Below are positions 17,446-26,083 of a DNA stretch of 64,000 nucleotides, in pieces. The position numbers were made by a program, and so were the translations under genes. Position 1 is the first letter of the stretch. Each line of letters opens with the position of its first letter. The notes below the pieces were generated by a model that did no database searches, had not been told where the DNA came from, and worked only from the letters and a program-made list of their open reading frames with translations. The stretch is from UBA1227 sp045629305 (GTDB lineage Bacteria; Bacillota; Clostridia; Oscillospirales; Acutalibacteraceae): positions 1 through 64,000 of the forward strand of contig JAZQQZ010000035.1 in NCBI GenBank assembly GCA_045629305.1, in the 5' to 3' direction.

Positions 17446-18839
17446 TGGCAAATTCACTTTCTAAAAAAGAAGAGATATGTTACGGCATTGGCGCATTTGG
17501 CAAGGATCTTGCCTATATGCTGTCGGCGACTTATGTTCTTTATTACTTCCAGGACCTCCTCGGGGTAAATGCAATCGCAATGGGCACCATACTTATGGTA
17601 GCCCGTATCTTCGATGCATTTAATGATCCAATCATGGGAGTAATCGCCGACAGGACCAGAACTAGGTTCGGTAAATTTAGACCTTGGCTCTTCATAGGCA
17701 CGATTACTAATGCTGTGGTTCTTTATGTCCTTTTCGCAGCACCTCCATCACTTAGCGGTGGCGGTCTTGTCGCATATGCGTCCATATTTTATATTCTCTG
17801 GGGCGTAACTTATACGATGATGGACATACCATTCTGGGCTATGATTCCGTCATTTACTGACCCAGGACGCGATAGGGAGAGAATCACACAGATTGCCCGT
17901 ACTACCGCATCTGTCGGCGCCGCGCTTGTGTCTGTTGTCACAATGGTGGCTGTTATGGCACTCGGCCACGGCGATGAGATTCTTGGTTTCAAGAGATTTG
18001 CTCTTGTTACTGCAATTGCATTTACTGTGACAGTAATGGTTACAGTATTCGGAGTTGAAGAAGAATCTACTGTAGACATGGATACTGTACCACTTAAAGA
18101 GATGTTTAAATCATTTGTAAAGAATGATCAAGCACTTGTGGTCGCAGTTACAATGGCAATCATCAACACATCTTTCTATACAACGGCCAACCTCGGAATT
18201 TACTTCTATAAGTATGATGTGGCTGGACCGAATTGGTATCACTATTACACCATTTTTACGATAGTTGGTGGTGCATCGCAAATTTTCGCGATGACGATAC
18301 TTTTCCCAATCCTTAGAAAGTTCTTCAGTCCGATAACTGTATTTCGTATAGGTTTTGGATTCGGGCTTATCGGGTATGTAGGTCTTCTCCTTTTGATGTT
18401 CCTTACAAAGAACCTTCCGCTTATATTCTGTATTCCAGGAGCATTTTGCTTCCTATCCAATGGAATACTTATGGTTCTTGTAACTGTATTCCTTGCCAAC
18501 TCTGTTGACTATGGCGAGTACAAGAACGGAACAAGAGAGGAGAGCGTAGTATGCTCGATGCAGACCTTTGTTGTTAAGCTTGCATCTGGCATCGCTGCTC
18601 TTAATGCATCAATTTGCCTTTCTGTATTCAATATCAATAAAGATAAAACGGAAGCGGCAGTCGATTTTGTAATCTCCAATACTGCGAGATACGGACTACG
18701 CGCTTCCATAACATTCATTCCAATGCTTCTTCTCTTCGTTGGAATGTATATATTCGATAAGAGATATAAACTTACTGAAACTAAAATGGAAGAAATTGTA
18801 CAATTCTTGAACGAAAAGAGGGACAAGAATGCCAATTAA
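17445..18839 (+). CDS. GPH-family (MelB-like) sugar:cation symporter
   Basis: The 464-aa membrane protein has about 12 helices. The N-terminal signature YGIGAFGKDLAYML, the ARIFDAFNDPIMGVIADRTRTRFGKFRPW motif and the GVTYTMMDIPFWAMIPS segment identify the glycoside-pentoside-hexuronide symporter family. It probably imports a sugar or glycoside with Na+ or H+. Its ATG overlaps the metY stop by one base and its end overlaps metA, so translation is coupled. Why a sugar symporter sits between two methionine genes is unclear; a non-sugar substrate is possible. Confidence 0.82.
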   Translation: MANSLSKKEEICYGIGAFGKDLAYMLSATYVLYYFQDLLGVNAIAMGTILMVARIFDAFNDPIMGVIADRTRTRFGKFRPWLFIGTITNAVVLYVLFAAPPSLSGGGLVAYASIFYILWGVTYTMMDIPFWAMIPSFTDPGRDRERITQIARTTASVGAALVSVVTMVAVMALGHGDEILGFKRFALVTAIAFTVTVMVTVFGVEEESTVDMDTVPLKEMFKSFVKNDQALVVAVTMAIINTSFYTTANLGIYFYKYDVAGPNWYHYYTIFTIVGGASQIFAMTILFPILRKFFSPITVFRIGFGFGLIGYVGLLLLMFLTKNLPLIFCIPGAFCFLSNGILMVLVTVFLANSVDYGEYKNGTREESVVCSMQTFVVKLASGIAALNASICLSVFNINKDKTEAAVDFVISNTARYGLRASITFIPMLLLFVGMYIFDKRYKLTETKMEEIVQFLNEKRDKNAN

Positions 18840-19746
18840 AATACCAACTAATCTACCTGCAAAGAAGGTTCTTAATTCTGAGAATATCTTCACAATGACG
18901 GAGACTAGAGCGGGTAAGCAGGACATACGTCCGCTTAAAATCCTTCTTCTCAACCTCATGCCAAAGAAGGTTGAGACAGAGACGCAGCTCTGTCGTCTCC
19001 TCGGAAATACACCTCTTCAGGTGGAACTTGAACTCATCAAGGTCTCAACACATGAGACAAAGAATACGAGCGAAGATCATATGCTCGCATTTTATAAGAC
19101 CTTCGATGAGGTAAAAGATCAGAACTTCGATGGAATGATAATCACGGGTGCACCAATAGAACATCTTCCTTTTGAAGAAGTTGATTATTGGCCTGAGCTC
19201 TGCGAGATCATGGAGTGGAGCAAGACTCACGTCTGGTCCACCTTCCATATCTGCTGGGGTGCTCAGGCGGGTCTCTATTACCACTACGGTATAAAAAAAT
19301 ATGACCTCCCTGAGAAACTCTTCGGTATCTATCCACATAAGGTTGTAAAGAAAGGCTCAATGCTTTTCCGTGGCTTTGACGATACATTCATGGTACCTCA
19401 GTCACGTCATACAACAATTAAAACAGAGGATGTCGAAGCACATCAAGAACTTAAGATTCTCGCTTCTTCAAAGGAAGCTGGGGTATATTGTGTATCATCT
19501 AAGAAGGGTAGACAGATATTTATAACTGGACACTCAGAATATGATGCAGACACACTTTATAACGAGTACATGAGAGATCTTGACGCTGGAAAGCCAATCC
19601 ATATGCCAGTTAATTATTTCCCTGGCGACAAGGTAACGCAGAAGCCACCTGTTACTTGGCGCTCATCAGCAAATCTTCTCTATTCAAACTGGCTTAATTA
19701 TTTCGTATATCAGGAGACCCCTTATGACCTTGAGCAAATCAAATAG
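18829..19746 (+). CDS. metA: Homoserine O-acetyltransferase (MetA family)
   Basis: The 305-aa product is a MetA-family acyltransferase with FHICWGAQAGL, where Cys142 is the nucleophile. The TGAPIE motif places glutamate at residue 111. Published work on Bacillus MetA ties Glu111 to acetyl-CoA use and Gly111 to succinyl-CoA use, so this enzyme should make O-acetylhomoserine. That matches metY nearby. The start overlaps the symporter by 11 nt; the end overlaps the next gene by 23 nt. Confidence 0.92.
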   Translation: MPIKIPTNLPAKKVLNSENIFTMTETRAGKQDIRPLKILLLNLMPKKVETETQLCRLLGNTPLQVELELIKVSTHETKNTSEDHMLAFYKTFDEVKDQNFDGMIITGAPIEHLPFEEVDYWPELCEIMEWSKTHVWSTFHICWGAQAGLYYHYGIKKYDLPEKLFGIYPHKVVKKGSMLFRGFDDTFMVPQSRHTTIKTEDVEAHQELKILASSKEAGVYCVSSKKGRQIFITGHSEYDADTLYNEYMRDLDAGKPIHMPVNYFPGDKVTQKPPVTWRSSANLLYSNWLNYFVYQETPYDLEQIK

Positions 19747-21298
19747 CAATAAAAAAGCATATAGATTCATATCACTGATACTATTAGTTCTAGTGCTTCT
19801 TTCAACTTTTGTAGGTTGTAATAAAGCAAATAGCGAAGTAACAATTAAGTCAGTAAAAGATATAAAGGGAAGAAATATAGGTATATTACAAGGAACAATG
19901 TTTGAAGATATCGCCTATACAGAATTTCCAACTTCCAATGTCACTATACTTAATTCTTATGCTGAACTTTTATCTGCACTTGAGGCAGGAAAAATTGATG
20001 TATTCTTTGCGGATGATCCGACGGCAAAAGTTTTATGTGAAGAGAACGATAATATAGCTATATTAGATGGATTTCTTGATAAGGAGTCCTATGGCCCTAT
20101 TTTTTCGAAAACAGAAAAAGGATATAACCTTTCCTGTAAATTTAATGTTTTCATTTCTGAAATATCATCAAATGGTAAACTCGAAACACTTCAACGAAAG
20201 TGGATAAAATCAGGGGCGGAAGCTAGAACTTTTGATTCTGACCTTTTAGACAATCTTGATGATCATAACGGCGTTATTAAAGTTTCTGCCAATGAGGACT
20301 CGGTGCCATTCATTTATATTAAAAATAATAAAGTCACAGGTTTTGAAATTGAACTCATTTATAATTTCTGTCGAAAGAACGGTTATGGTCTCGACATAGA
20401 ATATGTAAGTGCAGATGCAATGATAAGCAATGTCGAAAATAAGAAATCTGATATGGCAATTGGCTTTATCTCATACACCGAGGAGAGAGAGGAGAAATTC
20501 TATTTCGCATCTCCTGAATATGTAGGTGGAGCAGTGGCACTTATCAAATCTGGTGAGGCAGAAAAAACTGGAGGCGCGCTAGAGCAACTTATGCTCAGTT
20601 TTGAGAAAACATTTATCCGTGAAAGTAGATGGAAAATGTTTTTAGAGGGAATAGGAATTACAATTCTTATTTCTGTCGCATCTTGTGTTATAGGTACAGC
20701 ACTTGGAATTATATTCTTCACGCTTTCATATCATATAAATAAGAGAAAGACTTATGAGGCCAAACTTGCGGTTTCTCTTGTCACATTGGTCAAGAGAATA
20801 CCTATTGTTATTCTCCTTATGATTCTTTATTATGTAGTATTCGGCTCAATCGATGTCAGTGGAATCATGGTTGCGATAATCGCATTTACCATTGAATTCG
20901 CGATATCGCAAGGCACTGTCTTAAGCGATGCCTTAGAGGCGATGGGCGAGGGCCAAGCGGATGCCGCCGTCAGCCTCGGTTACACCGAAATGCAGGCGTT
21001 CTTCCGCTATGTATTGCCACAGGCTCATAGAAGAGCTACCAATACATACAGGGAAGAATTTATCAATCTTGTTCAGTCAACCTCAGTCGTAGGTTATATC
21101 GCTGTAGCAGACCTCACTCGTGTCAGTGACCTTATTCGTACTCGCTCATATGAGGCACTTTTCCCACTCGCAGCTACAGCCATTATTTACTTAATTCTTA
21201 TCTGGGTTTTAATCAGCATTGTAAAACTTGTAGGAAAGTTCTTCGCGGTTAGAAGAAGGACCCCAGAAATCATTTTGAAGGGGGTTGATACCAAATGA
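19724..21298 (+). CDS. Second permuted binding-domain/permease fusion of an amino-acid ABC importer
   Basis: The 524-aa product is a paralogue of the protein at 7855 with one module pair. It has a lipoprotein signal (Cys32, FVGC), then the half that normally comes second in family-3 binding proteins (~42-165; KGRNIGILQGT, GKIDVFFADDP). The normally first half follows (~180-282; PFIYIKNNKVTGFEIEL, SYTEEREEKFYFASPEY). The permease is at ~300-510 with an EAA loop around QADAAVSLGYTEMQAFFRYVLPQA. ATG 19724 has CAGGAGA upstream, inside the end of metA. Co-transcription with metA hints at methionine, cystine or a related amino acid, but that is only context. Confidence 0.83.
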   Translation: MTLSKSNSNKKAYRFISLILLVLVLLSTFVGCNKANSEVTIKSVKDIKGRNIGILQGTMFEDIAYTEFPTSNVTILNSYAELLSALEAGKIDVFFADDPTAKVLCEENDNIAILDGFLDKESYGPIFSKTEKGYNLSCKFNVFISEISSNGKLETLQRKWIKSGAEARTFDSDLLDNLDDHNGVIKVSANEDSVPFIYIKNNKVTGFEIELIYNFCRKNGYGLDIEYVSADAMISNVENKKSDMAIGFISYTEEREEKFYFASPEYVGGAVALIKSGEAEKTGGALEQLMLSFEKTFIRESRWKMFLEGIGITILISVASCVIGTALGIIFFTLSYHINKRKTYEAKLAVSLVTLVKRIPIVILLMILYYVVFGSIDVSGIMVAIIAFTIEFAISQGTVLSDALEAMGEGQADAAVSLGYTEMQAFFRYVLPQAHRRATNTYREEFINLVQSTSVVGYIAVADLTRVSDLIRTRSYEALFPLAATAIIYLILIWVLISIVKLVGKFFAVRRRTPEIILKGVDTK

Positions 21299-22392
21299 TC
21301 GAACTTCAAAATGTAAGTTTAAGCTTCGGAAAAGTAGCAGCATTAAGTGATGTTAATATCAAAATCGAAACAGGAGATGTAGTATCAATCATTGGCCCAT
21401 CTGGTCAGGGTAAGACAACTCTCCTTAGGACAATGCTTCTCCTTGACACTCCAGATAGCGGTAAAGTTCTTTATAAAGGAAAAGAGATTGGCAAGAACAG
21501 AGCCGACCTCATTGATTACCGCAAGAAAATAGGAATGGTATTCCAGGATTACAACCTCTTTGAGGAACGTACGGTAATAGAGAACGTTATGCTTCCACAG
21601 ATGGATCTTCTCGGAAAATCTAAGCAGGAGGCATATGATTACGCAGTGCAATGGTTGCATAAAGTTGGCCTTATGGGCAAACGCTTCGCATACCCAGATG
21701 AACTCACTGCTGGTGAGAAACAACGTGCTGCTATCGCAAGAACGGCAGCTATGGATCCTGAAATCATCTTCCTTGATGAGCCGACCAATAATCTCGATCC
21801 AACGATGAAGAAGGAGATACATCAAGTAATTCGTGATATTGCGAAGACAGGTGCCACAATGGTTCTTGTAATCAGTGAGACGAGATTCGCAAGAGAGATT
21901 TCTAACAGAATTGTATACTTTGACGAGCACACTGTATATGAGGAAGGAACAGCGAATCAGATATTCACTGATCCTAAGAGACCTAACACTCGTAAGTTTA
22001 TTAAGCAACTTCATCTTCTTAATATTCAGATTGATACAGTTGACTTTGACTTTATCGGCATCTACACAAGAATTGATAGGTATATCGGTCGCCAGAGAAT
22101 CAATCAAAAGCAGTCAAATGCAATGCATGTCGCTTTTGAGGAACTTGGCAAGAGAATCATTCTTGAACATATTGATACGGATAATGATTTCAAACTCAAC
22201 ATCACTTACGATTATGATGAAAAAGCGAATCATATTCATCTCACAGTACGTTATACAGGAGATGAATTCAATCCGCTTGAAGCTGAGGATGAACTTGCAG
22301 TTACTATTCTTCAACATATTGTCGGTGCAATGAAGTGGGAGTATATCAAAGACGGTGAATATACTAATAGAGTCACTGCACTTATTCAATAA
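21295..22392 (+). CDS. Second amino-acid ABC ATPase with GHKL-like extension and altered signature
   Basis: The ATG overlaps the permease stop (ATGA) behind GAAGGGGG. The ATPase core has Walker A GPSGQGKTT and Walker B IIFLDEPTNNLDP. The ABC signature is LTAGE instead of LSGGQ, and the usual H-loop position reads VISET rather than VTHE, so it lacks the switch histidine. The C-terminal ~120 residues (AFEELGKRIILEHI; YTGDEFNP; YTNRVTALI) match the extension of the paralogue at 10154. These changes may mean slow or non-standard ATP hydrolysis. Confidence 0.83.
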   Translation: MIELQNVSLSFGKVAALSDVNIKIETGDVVSIIGPSGQGKTTLLRTMLLLDTPDSGKVLYKGKEIGKNRADLIDYRKKIGMVFQDYNLFEERTVIENVMLPQMDLLGKSKQEAYDYAVQWLHKVGLMGKRFAYPDELTAGEKQRAAIARTAAMDPEIIFLDEPTNNLDPTMKKEIHQVIRDIAKTGATMVLVISETRFAREISNRIVYFDEHTVYEEGTANQIFTDPKRPNTRKFIKQLHLLNIQIDTVDFDFIGIYTRIDRYIGRQRINQKQSNAMHVAFEELGKRIILEHIDTDNDFKLNITYDYDEKANHIHLTVRYTGDEFNPLEAEDELAVTILQHIVGAMKWEYIKDGEYTNRVTALIQ

Positions 22393-22395
22393 AAT

Positions 22396-22434
22396 AAAAA
22401 GATCGCTACTTTAGTAGCGAGCATTTTATTTTTA
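22396..22434. terminator. Bidirectional terminator between convergent genes
   Basis: A TCGCTAC / GTAGCGA hairpin (22403-22420) is flanked by A-rich sequence on the left and T-rich sequence on the right, so it serves both converging transcripts. Confidence 0.8.
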
Positions 22435-23109
22435 TTGTTTCTCAAGTTTTAAGTCTTTGTCGCCATAGAGAATCATGAAGAGAATCATGAGTACCTCTCC
22501 GAACATGCTTGTGAAGAACATAAGCTCTCCGGCAGATGCGCCAGCAGCGGAGATAGCGAACATAAAGAAACCTGAAAGGAAGAGGAAAGGATTTTTCTTC
22601 TTCTTTAATGCGATAAGTCCACATACCATAAGAGGGATGTCAGAACCAATTGAAAGTGCGAGTGAACCGATTGTTGCCCATTTTGGTGTGAGCTCGCCGG
22701 CTTTGTAGCGGAATACATTCGCTACTGTCTCGCCGTCAAGGACTGTGCAGAGGCTCTCTGCAAGGCCAAAGGCGATAAAGAATGCTGTGATGCCCCATAC
22801 AATCTTCTTCTGCTTGTCCTTTGCGCCGAGTGCCTCTGCGCAGATAGGGAAGAGAAGCGGGATAAATGCACCATGGAATACGAATCTAAGTTGTGATAAG
22901 CCCTTGAATACGGAGCCGCCTTTAATGAATGCACCAAGTGCGATAAACAGTGCATCATAGAAAAGGCCAAAGGTAATAACTGCTGCGAGTAGGAAGATTT
23001 TGTACTTGCTGTCTTTGAACTTCTTAAGAAGAATGACCATGAAGCTTAAGTGAATTGCTGTGATTACCCACAATAGGCTAGAGAGATTGCTAAGTAAAAA
23101 GCTCTTCAT
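22432..23109 (-). CDS. Unknown polytopic membrane protein
   Basis: The 225-aa product is highly hydrophobic, with about seven predicted membrane segments (first ~7-27, last ~195-216) and a short charged C-tail. I do not recognise the family. The minus-strand start ATG 23109 has a GAGGT site. It stands alone, convergent with the ABC ATPase and divergent from the purine operon. No catalytic motif is visible. Confidence 0.7.
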   Translation of the reverse strand: MKSFLLSNLSSLLWVITAIHLSFMVILLKKFKDSKYKIFLLAAVITFGLFYDALFIALGAFIKGGSVFKGLSQLRFVFHGAFIPLLFPICAEALGAKDKQKKIVWGITAFFIAFGLAESLCTVLDGETVANVFRYKAGELTPKWATIGSLALSIGSDIPLMVCGLIALKKKKNPFLFLSGFFMFAISAAGASAGELMFFTSMFGEVLMILFMILYGDKDLKLEKQ

Positions 23110-23230
23110 AATACTACCTCACTAAATTAATTAGTATATTAATAATTTTAACATTTTGGCGTTCATATTTCAAGGATTTGGGGACTTTCTTAAGCACTTA
23201 AAAAAATGAAAAATAATCGTCAATGATTGT

Positions 23231-23259
23231 TTGACAAACATATAATATTACTATAAAAT
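23231..23259 (+). promoter_or_regulatory. Promoter of the purine operon
   Basis: TTGACA (23231-23236), 17 nt, TAAAAT (23254-23259), just ahead of the ZTP riboswitch. The rest of the gene-free stretch 23110-23230 shows nothing else I can name. Confidence 0.7.
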
Positions 23260-23286
23260 ATTATTATAATAATATCATTGTTATAA

Positions 23287-23368
23287 GGTTTTCTTGTGAC
23301 TGACGGAATTTTGCAGAGAACTGCAAGGGAGCAGGAAAATCGGGTTTATGCCGACCGTCTGGGCGCAG
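23287..23368 (+). promoter_or_regulatory. ZTP riboswitch (pfl motif)
   Basis: The segment has both conserved parts of the pfl RNA: a GTGACTGACGG strand (23296-23306) and the downstream CCGTCTGGGCGCAG strand (23355-23368) that forms the pseudoknot, joined by a linker hairpin (TTGCAG/CTGCAA). ZTP riboswitches sense ZMP/ZTP, which builds up when 10-formyl-THF is short. The next genes are purine synthesis genes, including the AICAR transformylase that consumes ZMP. Ligand binding should turn transcription on by blocking the overlapping terminator. Confidence 0.93.
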
Positions 23369-23406
23369 TTAGAGAACACTATCTAACTGTGCCTTGTTTT
23401 GTTTTT
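23362..23406 (+). terminator. Riboswitch-controlled terminator
   Basis: A 12-bp hairpin GGCGCAGTTAGA / TCTAACTGTGCC (23362-23393) is followed by a T-rich tail. Its left arm uses the GGCGCAG bases of the riboswitch core, so the ligand-bound fold and the terminator exclude each other. Confidence 0.93.
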
Positions 23407-23434
23407 ATCGCATGATGAAGAAAGGAAGTAAAAA

Positions 23435-23923
23435 ATGAAAAAAGTAGGAATCGTAATGGGAAGCGACAGCGACCTTCCAATACTTCAAAAAACAATTGAT
23501 ACACTCAAAGAGTTTGGAGTTGAGTACGAAGTCCATATCTTTTCGGCACACCGTACTCCTGTCGAAGCTACAGAGTTCGCACGCTCTGCTGCGGATAACG
23601 GATTCGGAGTACTTATTGCGGCTGCTGGAATGGCAGCCCACCTTGCGGGGGCTATTGCAGCGCAGACAGTTCTGCCAGTAATTGGAATACCTTGCAAATC
23701 AAATACACTTGACGGCATGGATGCTCTTTTGTCAACCGTACAGATGCCATCAGGCATACCTGTTGCCACGGTTGCAATCAATGGAGGAGCTAATGCCGCA
23801 TTACTTGCAATTCAAATTTTGGCGGTTAATGATGACGAGCTTCGTAGCAAGCTTATCGAGCAGCGCCAGAAAAATTATGAAAATGTCATTAAAAAAGATG
23901 CTGAAATCGCATCTAATCTATAA
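23435..23923 (+). CDS. purE: N5-carboxyaminoimidazole ribonucleotide mutase
   Basis: The 162-aa product starts VGIVMGSDSDLPIL and carries FSAHRTP and AAAGMAAHLAG, the usual class I PurE motifs. It moves the carboxyl group of N5-CAIR to give CAIR. No purK lies in the operon, so the carboxylating partner must be elsewhere, or PurE may use CO2 directly. It is the first gene behind the ZTP switch. The ribosome-binding site is AAAGGAAG. Confidence 0.96.
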   Translation: MKKVGIVMGSDSDLPILQKTIDTLKEFGVEYEVHIFSAHRTPVEATEFARSAADNGFGVLIAAAGMAAHLAGAIAAQTVLPVIGIPCKSNTLDGMDALLSTVQMPSGIPVATVAINGGANAALLAIQILAVNDDELRSKLIEQRQKNYENVIKKDAEIASNL

Positions 23924-23942
23924 TTCAAAGGAGTAATTAAAA

Positions 23943-24623
23943 ATGGAAAAGGTTTACACAGGAAAAACAAAGGACGTATTTGCACTTGATAACGGTAATT
24001 ATTTGCTGAAGTTCAAGGATGATTGCACCGGTAAAGACGGCGTGTTCGATCCAGGCGAGAATTCAGTAGGTCTTACTATCGATGGTGTTGGTGATGTTAA
24101 TTTACGTATGTCAATTTACTTCTTTGAGAAAATCAATGCTGCTGGAATAAAGACTCATTTTGTTAGCGCTAATCTTGATGATACAACTATGGAAGTTCTT
24201 CCTGCGAAGGTATTTGGCCAGGGCCTTGAAGTAATCTGCCGTAACAAGGCAGTTGGTAGCTTCATCCGTCGCTATGGTGAGTACATCCCAGAGGGAAGCG
24301 ATTTGCCATCTTATGTTGAGATGACATTTAAGAATGATGAAAAGGGAGATCCACTTGTTACTAAAGATGGCCTTGCAGTGCTCGGCGTTATGACTGAAGA
24401 GCAGTACGACGCAATTAAGGTTCAGACACAGCAGATCACTAAAATCGTTGCTGATGATTTAAGTGCAAAAGGTCTTGTACTTTATGACATCAAGTTCGAG
24501 TTCGGTTATGACAAAGACGGCAGCGTTATGCTTATTGATGAAATCGCTTCTGGTAACATGCGTGTTTATAAAGACGGCGAATATATTGACCCAATGACTC
24601 TTTCAAAACTCTTTTTTGCTTAA
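23943..24623 (+). CDS. purC: SAICAR synthetase
   Basis: The 226-aa product has the PurC start VYTGKTKDVF, FKDDCTGKDG, EVICRNKAVGSFIRRYG and the LYDIKFEFG and DEIASGNMRV motifs. It ligates aspartate to CAIR using ATP. It lies 19 nt after purE, with an AAAGGAG site. Confidence 0.96.
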   Translation: MEKVYTGKTKDVFALDNGNYLLKFKDDCTGKDGVFDPGENSVGLTIDGVGDVNLRMSIYFFEKINAAGIKTHFVSANLDDTTMEVLPAKVFGQGLEVICRNKAVGSFIRRYGEYIPEGSDLPSYVEMTFKNDEKGDPLVTKDGLAVLGVMTEEQYDAIKVQTQQITKIVADDLSAKGLVLYDIKFEFGYDKDGSVMLIDEIASGNMRVYKDGEYIDPMTLSKLFFA

Positions 24624-24655
24624 TTAATTAAAATCAAACCGAAAGGATTAGCATT

Positions 24656-26080
24656 ATGGGTGGATTTTTAGGTGCAGTATGTAATAGAGATGTTATGAGT
24701 GATGTGTTCTTCGGAACAGATTATCATTCACATCTGGGCACCAAAAGTGCTGGACTTGCTGCATATAGCAAAGAAATAGGAATACAGAGGAAAATTCACA
24801 ATATTTCCAATTCTCCATTCCGCGCACAATTTGAAGGAATATTAGAAGAGATGCAGGGCACTGCTGCGATCGGTTGTATTAACGATACCGATCCGCAGCC
24901 ACTGATTGTCCGTTCATCTTTTGGCAGTTTCGCTATTGTCACAACTGGATTTATCAACAACAAGGATGCTTTGGTTGATGAATACTTGGAATCACGCAGC
25001 GGTCAGCTTAATGCGGCAAGCCGTGGTGTAGTTAACTCTACAGAAATTGTTGCTGCATATATAAATTGCAAAGACAATATTGTCGATGGTATCAAATATG
25101 CACAGGAAAAGATTGACGGAACAGCGCTTATTATCATACTCACTGATGATGGAAAGATAATCGCCGCAAGAGATTATGATGGTAGATTGCCAGTACATAT
25201 CGGAAAGTGTGAAGATGGATATTGCGTTGGATTTGAGGATTTTGCTTACCAAAAGCTTGGATATACCACTGAATATGATTTGAAACCTGCTGAGATTGTT
25301 GAAATAACAGCTGAAAAAATAACTGTTCTTTCAGAGGGTAGAGAGAAACAAAAAATATGTGCTTTCCTTTGGTCGTATTTTGGATTCCCATCTTCTACTT
25401 ATGCAGGCGTAAACGTTGAGGCAATGCGTTGCCGCAACGGTATGATTATGGCAGAGAATGATATGAAGAATGGTTGTATGCCTGATGCGGATTATGTTGC
25501 AGGTGTCCCAGATTCCGGCACACCTCACGCAATCGGATATGCCAACCAGAGTCATATTCCATTTGCAAGACCGTTTATTAAATACACTCCTACATGGCCA
25601 AGAAGCTTTACTCCTACAAGCCAAAAGGAACGCAATCGTATTGCGAAAATGAAACAAATTCCTGTAAGCGAATTAATAAACGGTAAGAAATTACTCTTTG
25701 TTGATGACTCCATCGTTCGCGGAACACAGCTTCGCGAAACTGTTGATTTTCTTTACGAATGCGGTGCGAAAGAAGTTCACATGCGTTCGGCATGCCCGCC
25801 GATTATGTATGGATGCAAGTTCTTGAACTTCTCTCGTTCAACAGGAAATATGGAACTTTTAACTCGCAACATCATTATGGAACTAGAGGGCGAAGATGGC
25901 ATGAACTATCTTGACGAATATAGTTCCAGCGATACTGAAAGAGGAAGAAAACTCAGAGAAAAAATCTGCGAAAAACTTCACCTTGCCTCCCTTGAATTCC
26001 AAACGGTTGAGGGACTGCAAAAAGCAATAGGAATAGATAAGTGTGAACTTTGCACCTATTGCTGGGACGGAAAGGAATAA
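24656..26080 (+). CDS. purF: PurF-like amidophosphoribosyltransferase lacking the glutaminase nucleophile
   Basis: The 474-aa product is PurF-like in its second half: PDSGTPHAIGYA (~285-296), the PRPP loop LLFVDDSIVRGT (346-357) and ERNRIAKMK. Cys235, Cys387, Cys463 and Cys466 sit where Bacillus PurF binds its Fe-S cluster. The N-terminal Ntn-hydrolase half is changed. It begins MGGFLG where active enzymes have a processed N-terminal Cys-Gly. The usual HxRY loop is replaced by CINDTDP (74-80), and the AHNGN segment by VTTGFINN (95-102). ATG 24656 has GAAAGGA upstream, and a stop codon in the spacer rules out an upstream start. It is inferred to make phosphoribosylamine from free ammonia or from a partner glutaminase. 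Confidence 0.85.
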   Translation: MGGFLGAVCNRDVMSDVFFGTDYHSHLGTKSAGLAAYSKEIGIQRKIHNISNSPFRAQFEGILEEMQGTAAIGCINDTDPQPLIVRSSFGSFAIVTTGFINNKDALVDEYLESRSGQLNAASRGVVNSTEIVAAYINCKDNIVDGIKYAQEKIDGTALIIILTDDGKIIAARDYDGRLPVHIGKCEDGYCVGFEDFAYQKLGYTTEYDLKPAEIVEITAEKITVLSEGREKQKICAFLWSYFGFPSSTYAGVNVEAMRCRNGMIMAENDMKNGCMPDADYVAGVPDSGTPHAIGYANQSHIPFARPFIKYTPTWPRSFTPTSQKERNRIAKMKQIPVSELINGKKLLFVDDSIVRGTQLRETVDFLYECGAKEVHMRSACPPIMYGCKFLNFSRSTGNMELLTRNIIMELEGEDGMNYLDEYSSSDTERGRKLREKICEKLHLASLEFQTVEGLQKAIGIDKCELCTYCWDGKE

Positions 26081-26083
26081 ACT

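Noticed and set aside
21385..22107. 240-aa minus-strand ORF opposite the second ABC ATPase
   Set aside because: Length alone is notable, but it mirrors a conserved gene and shows no domain.
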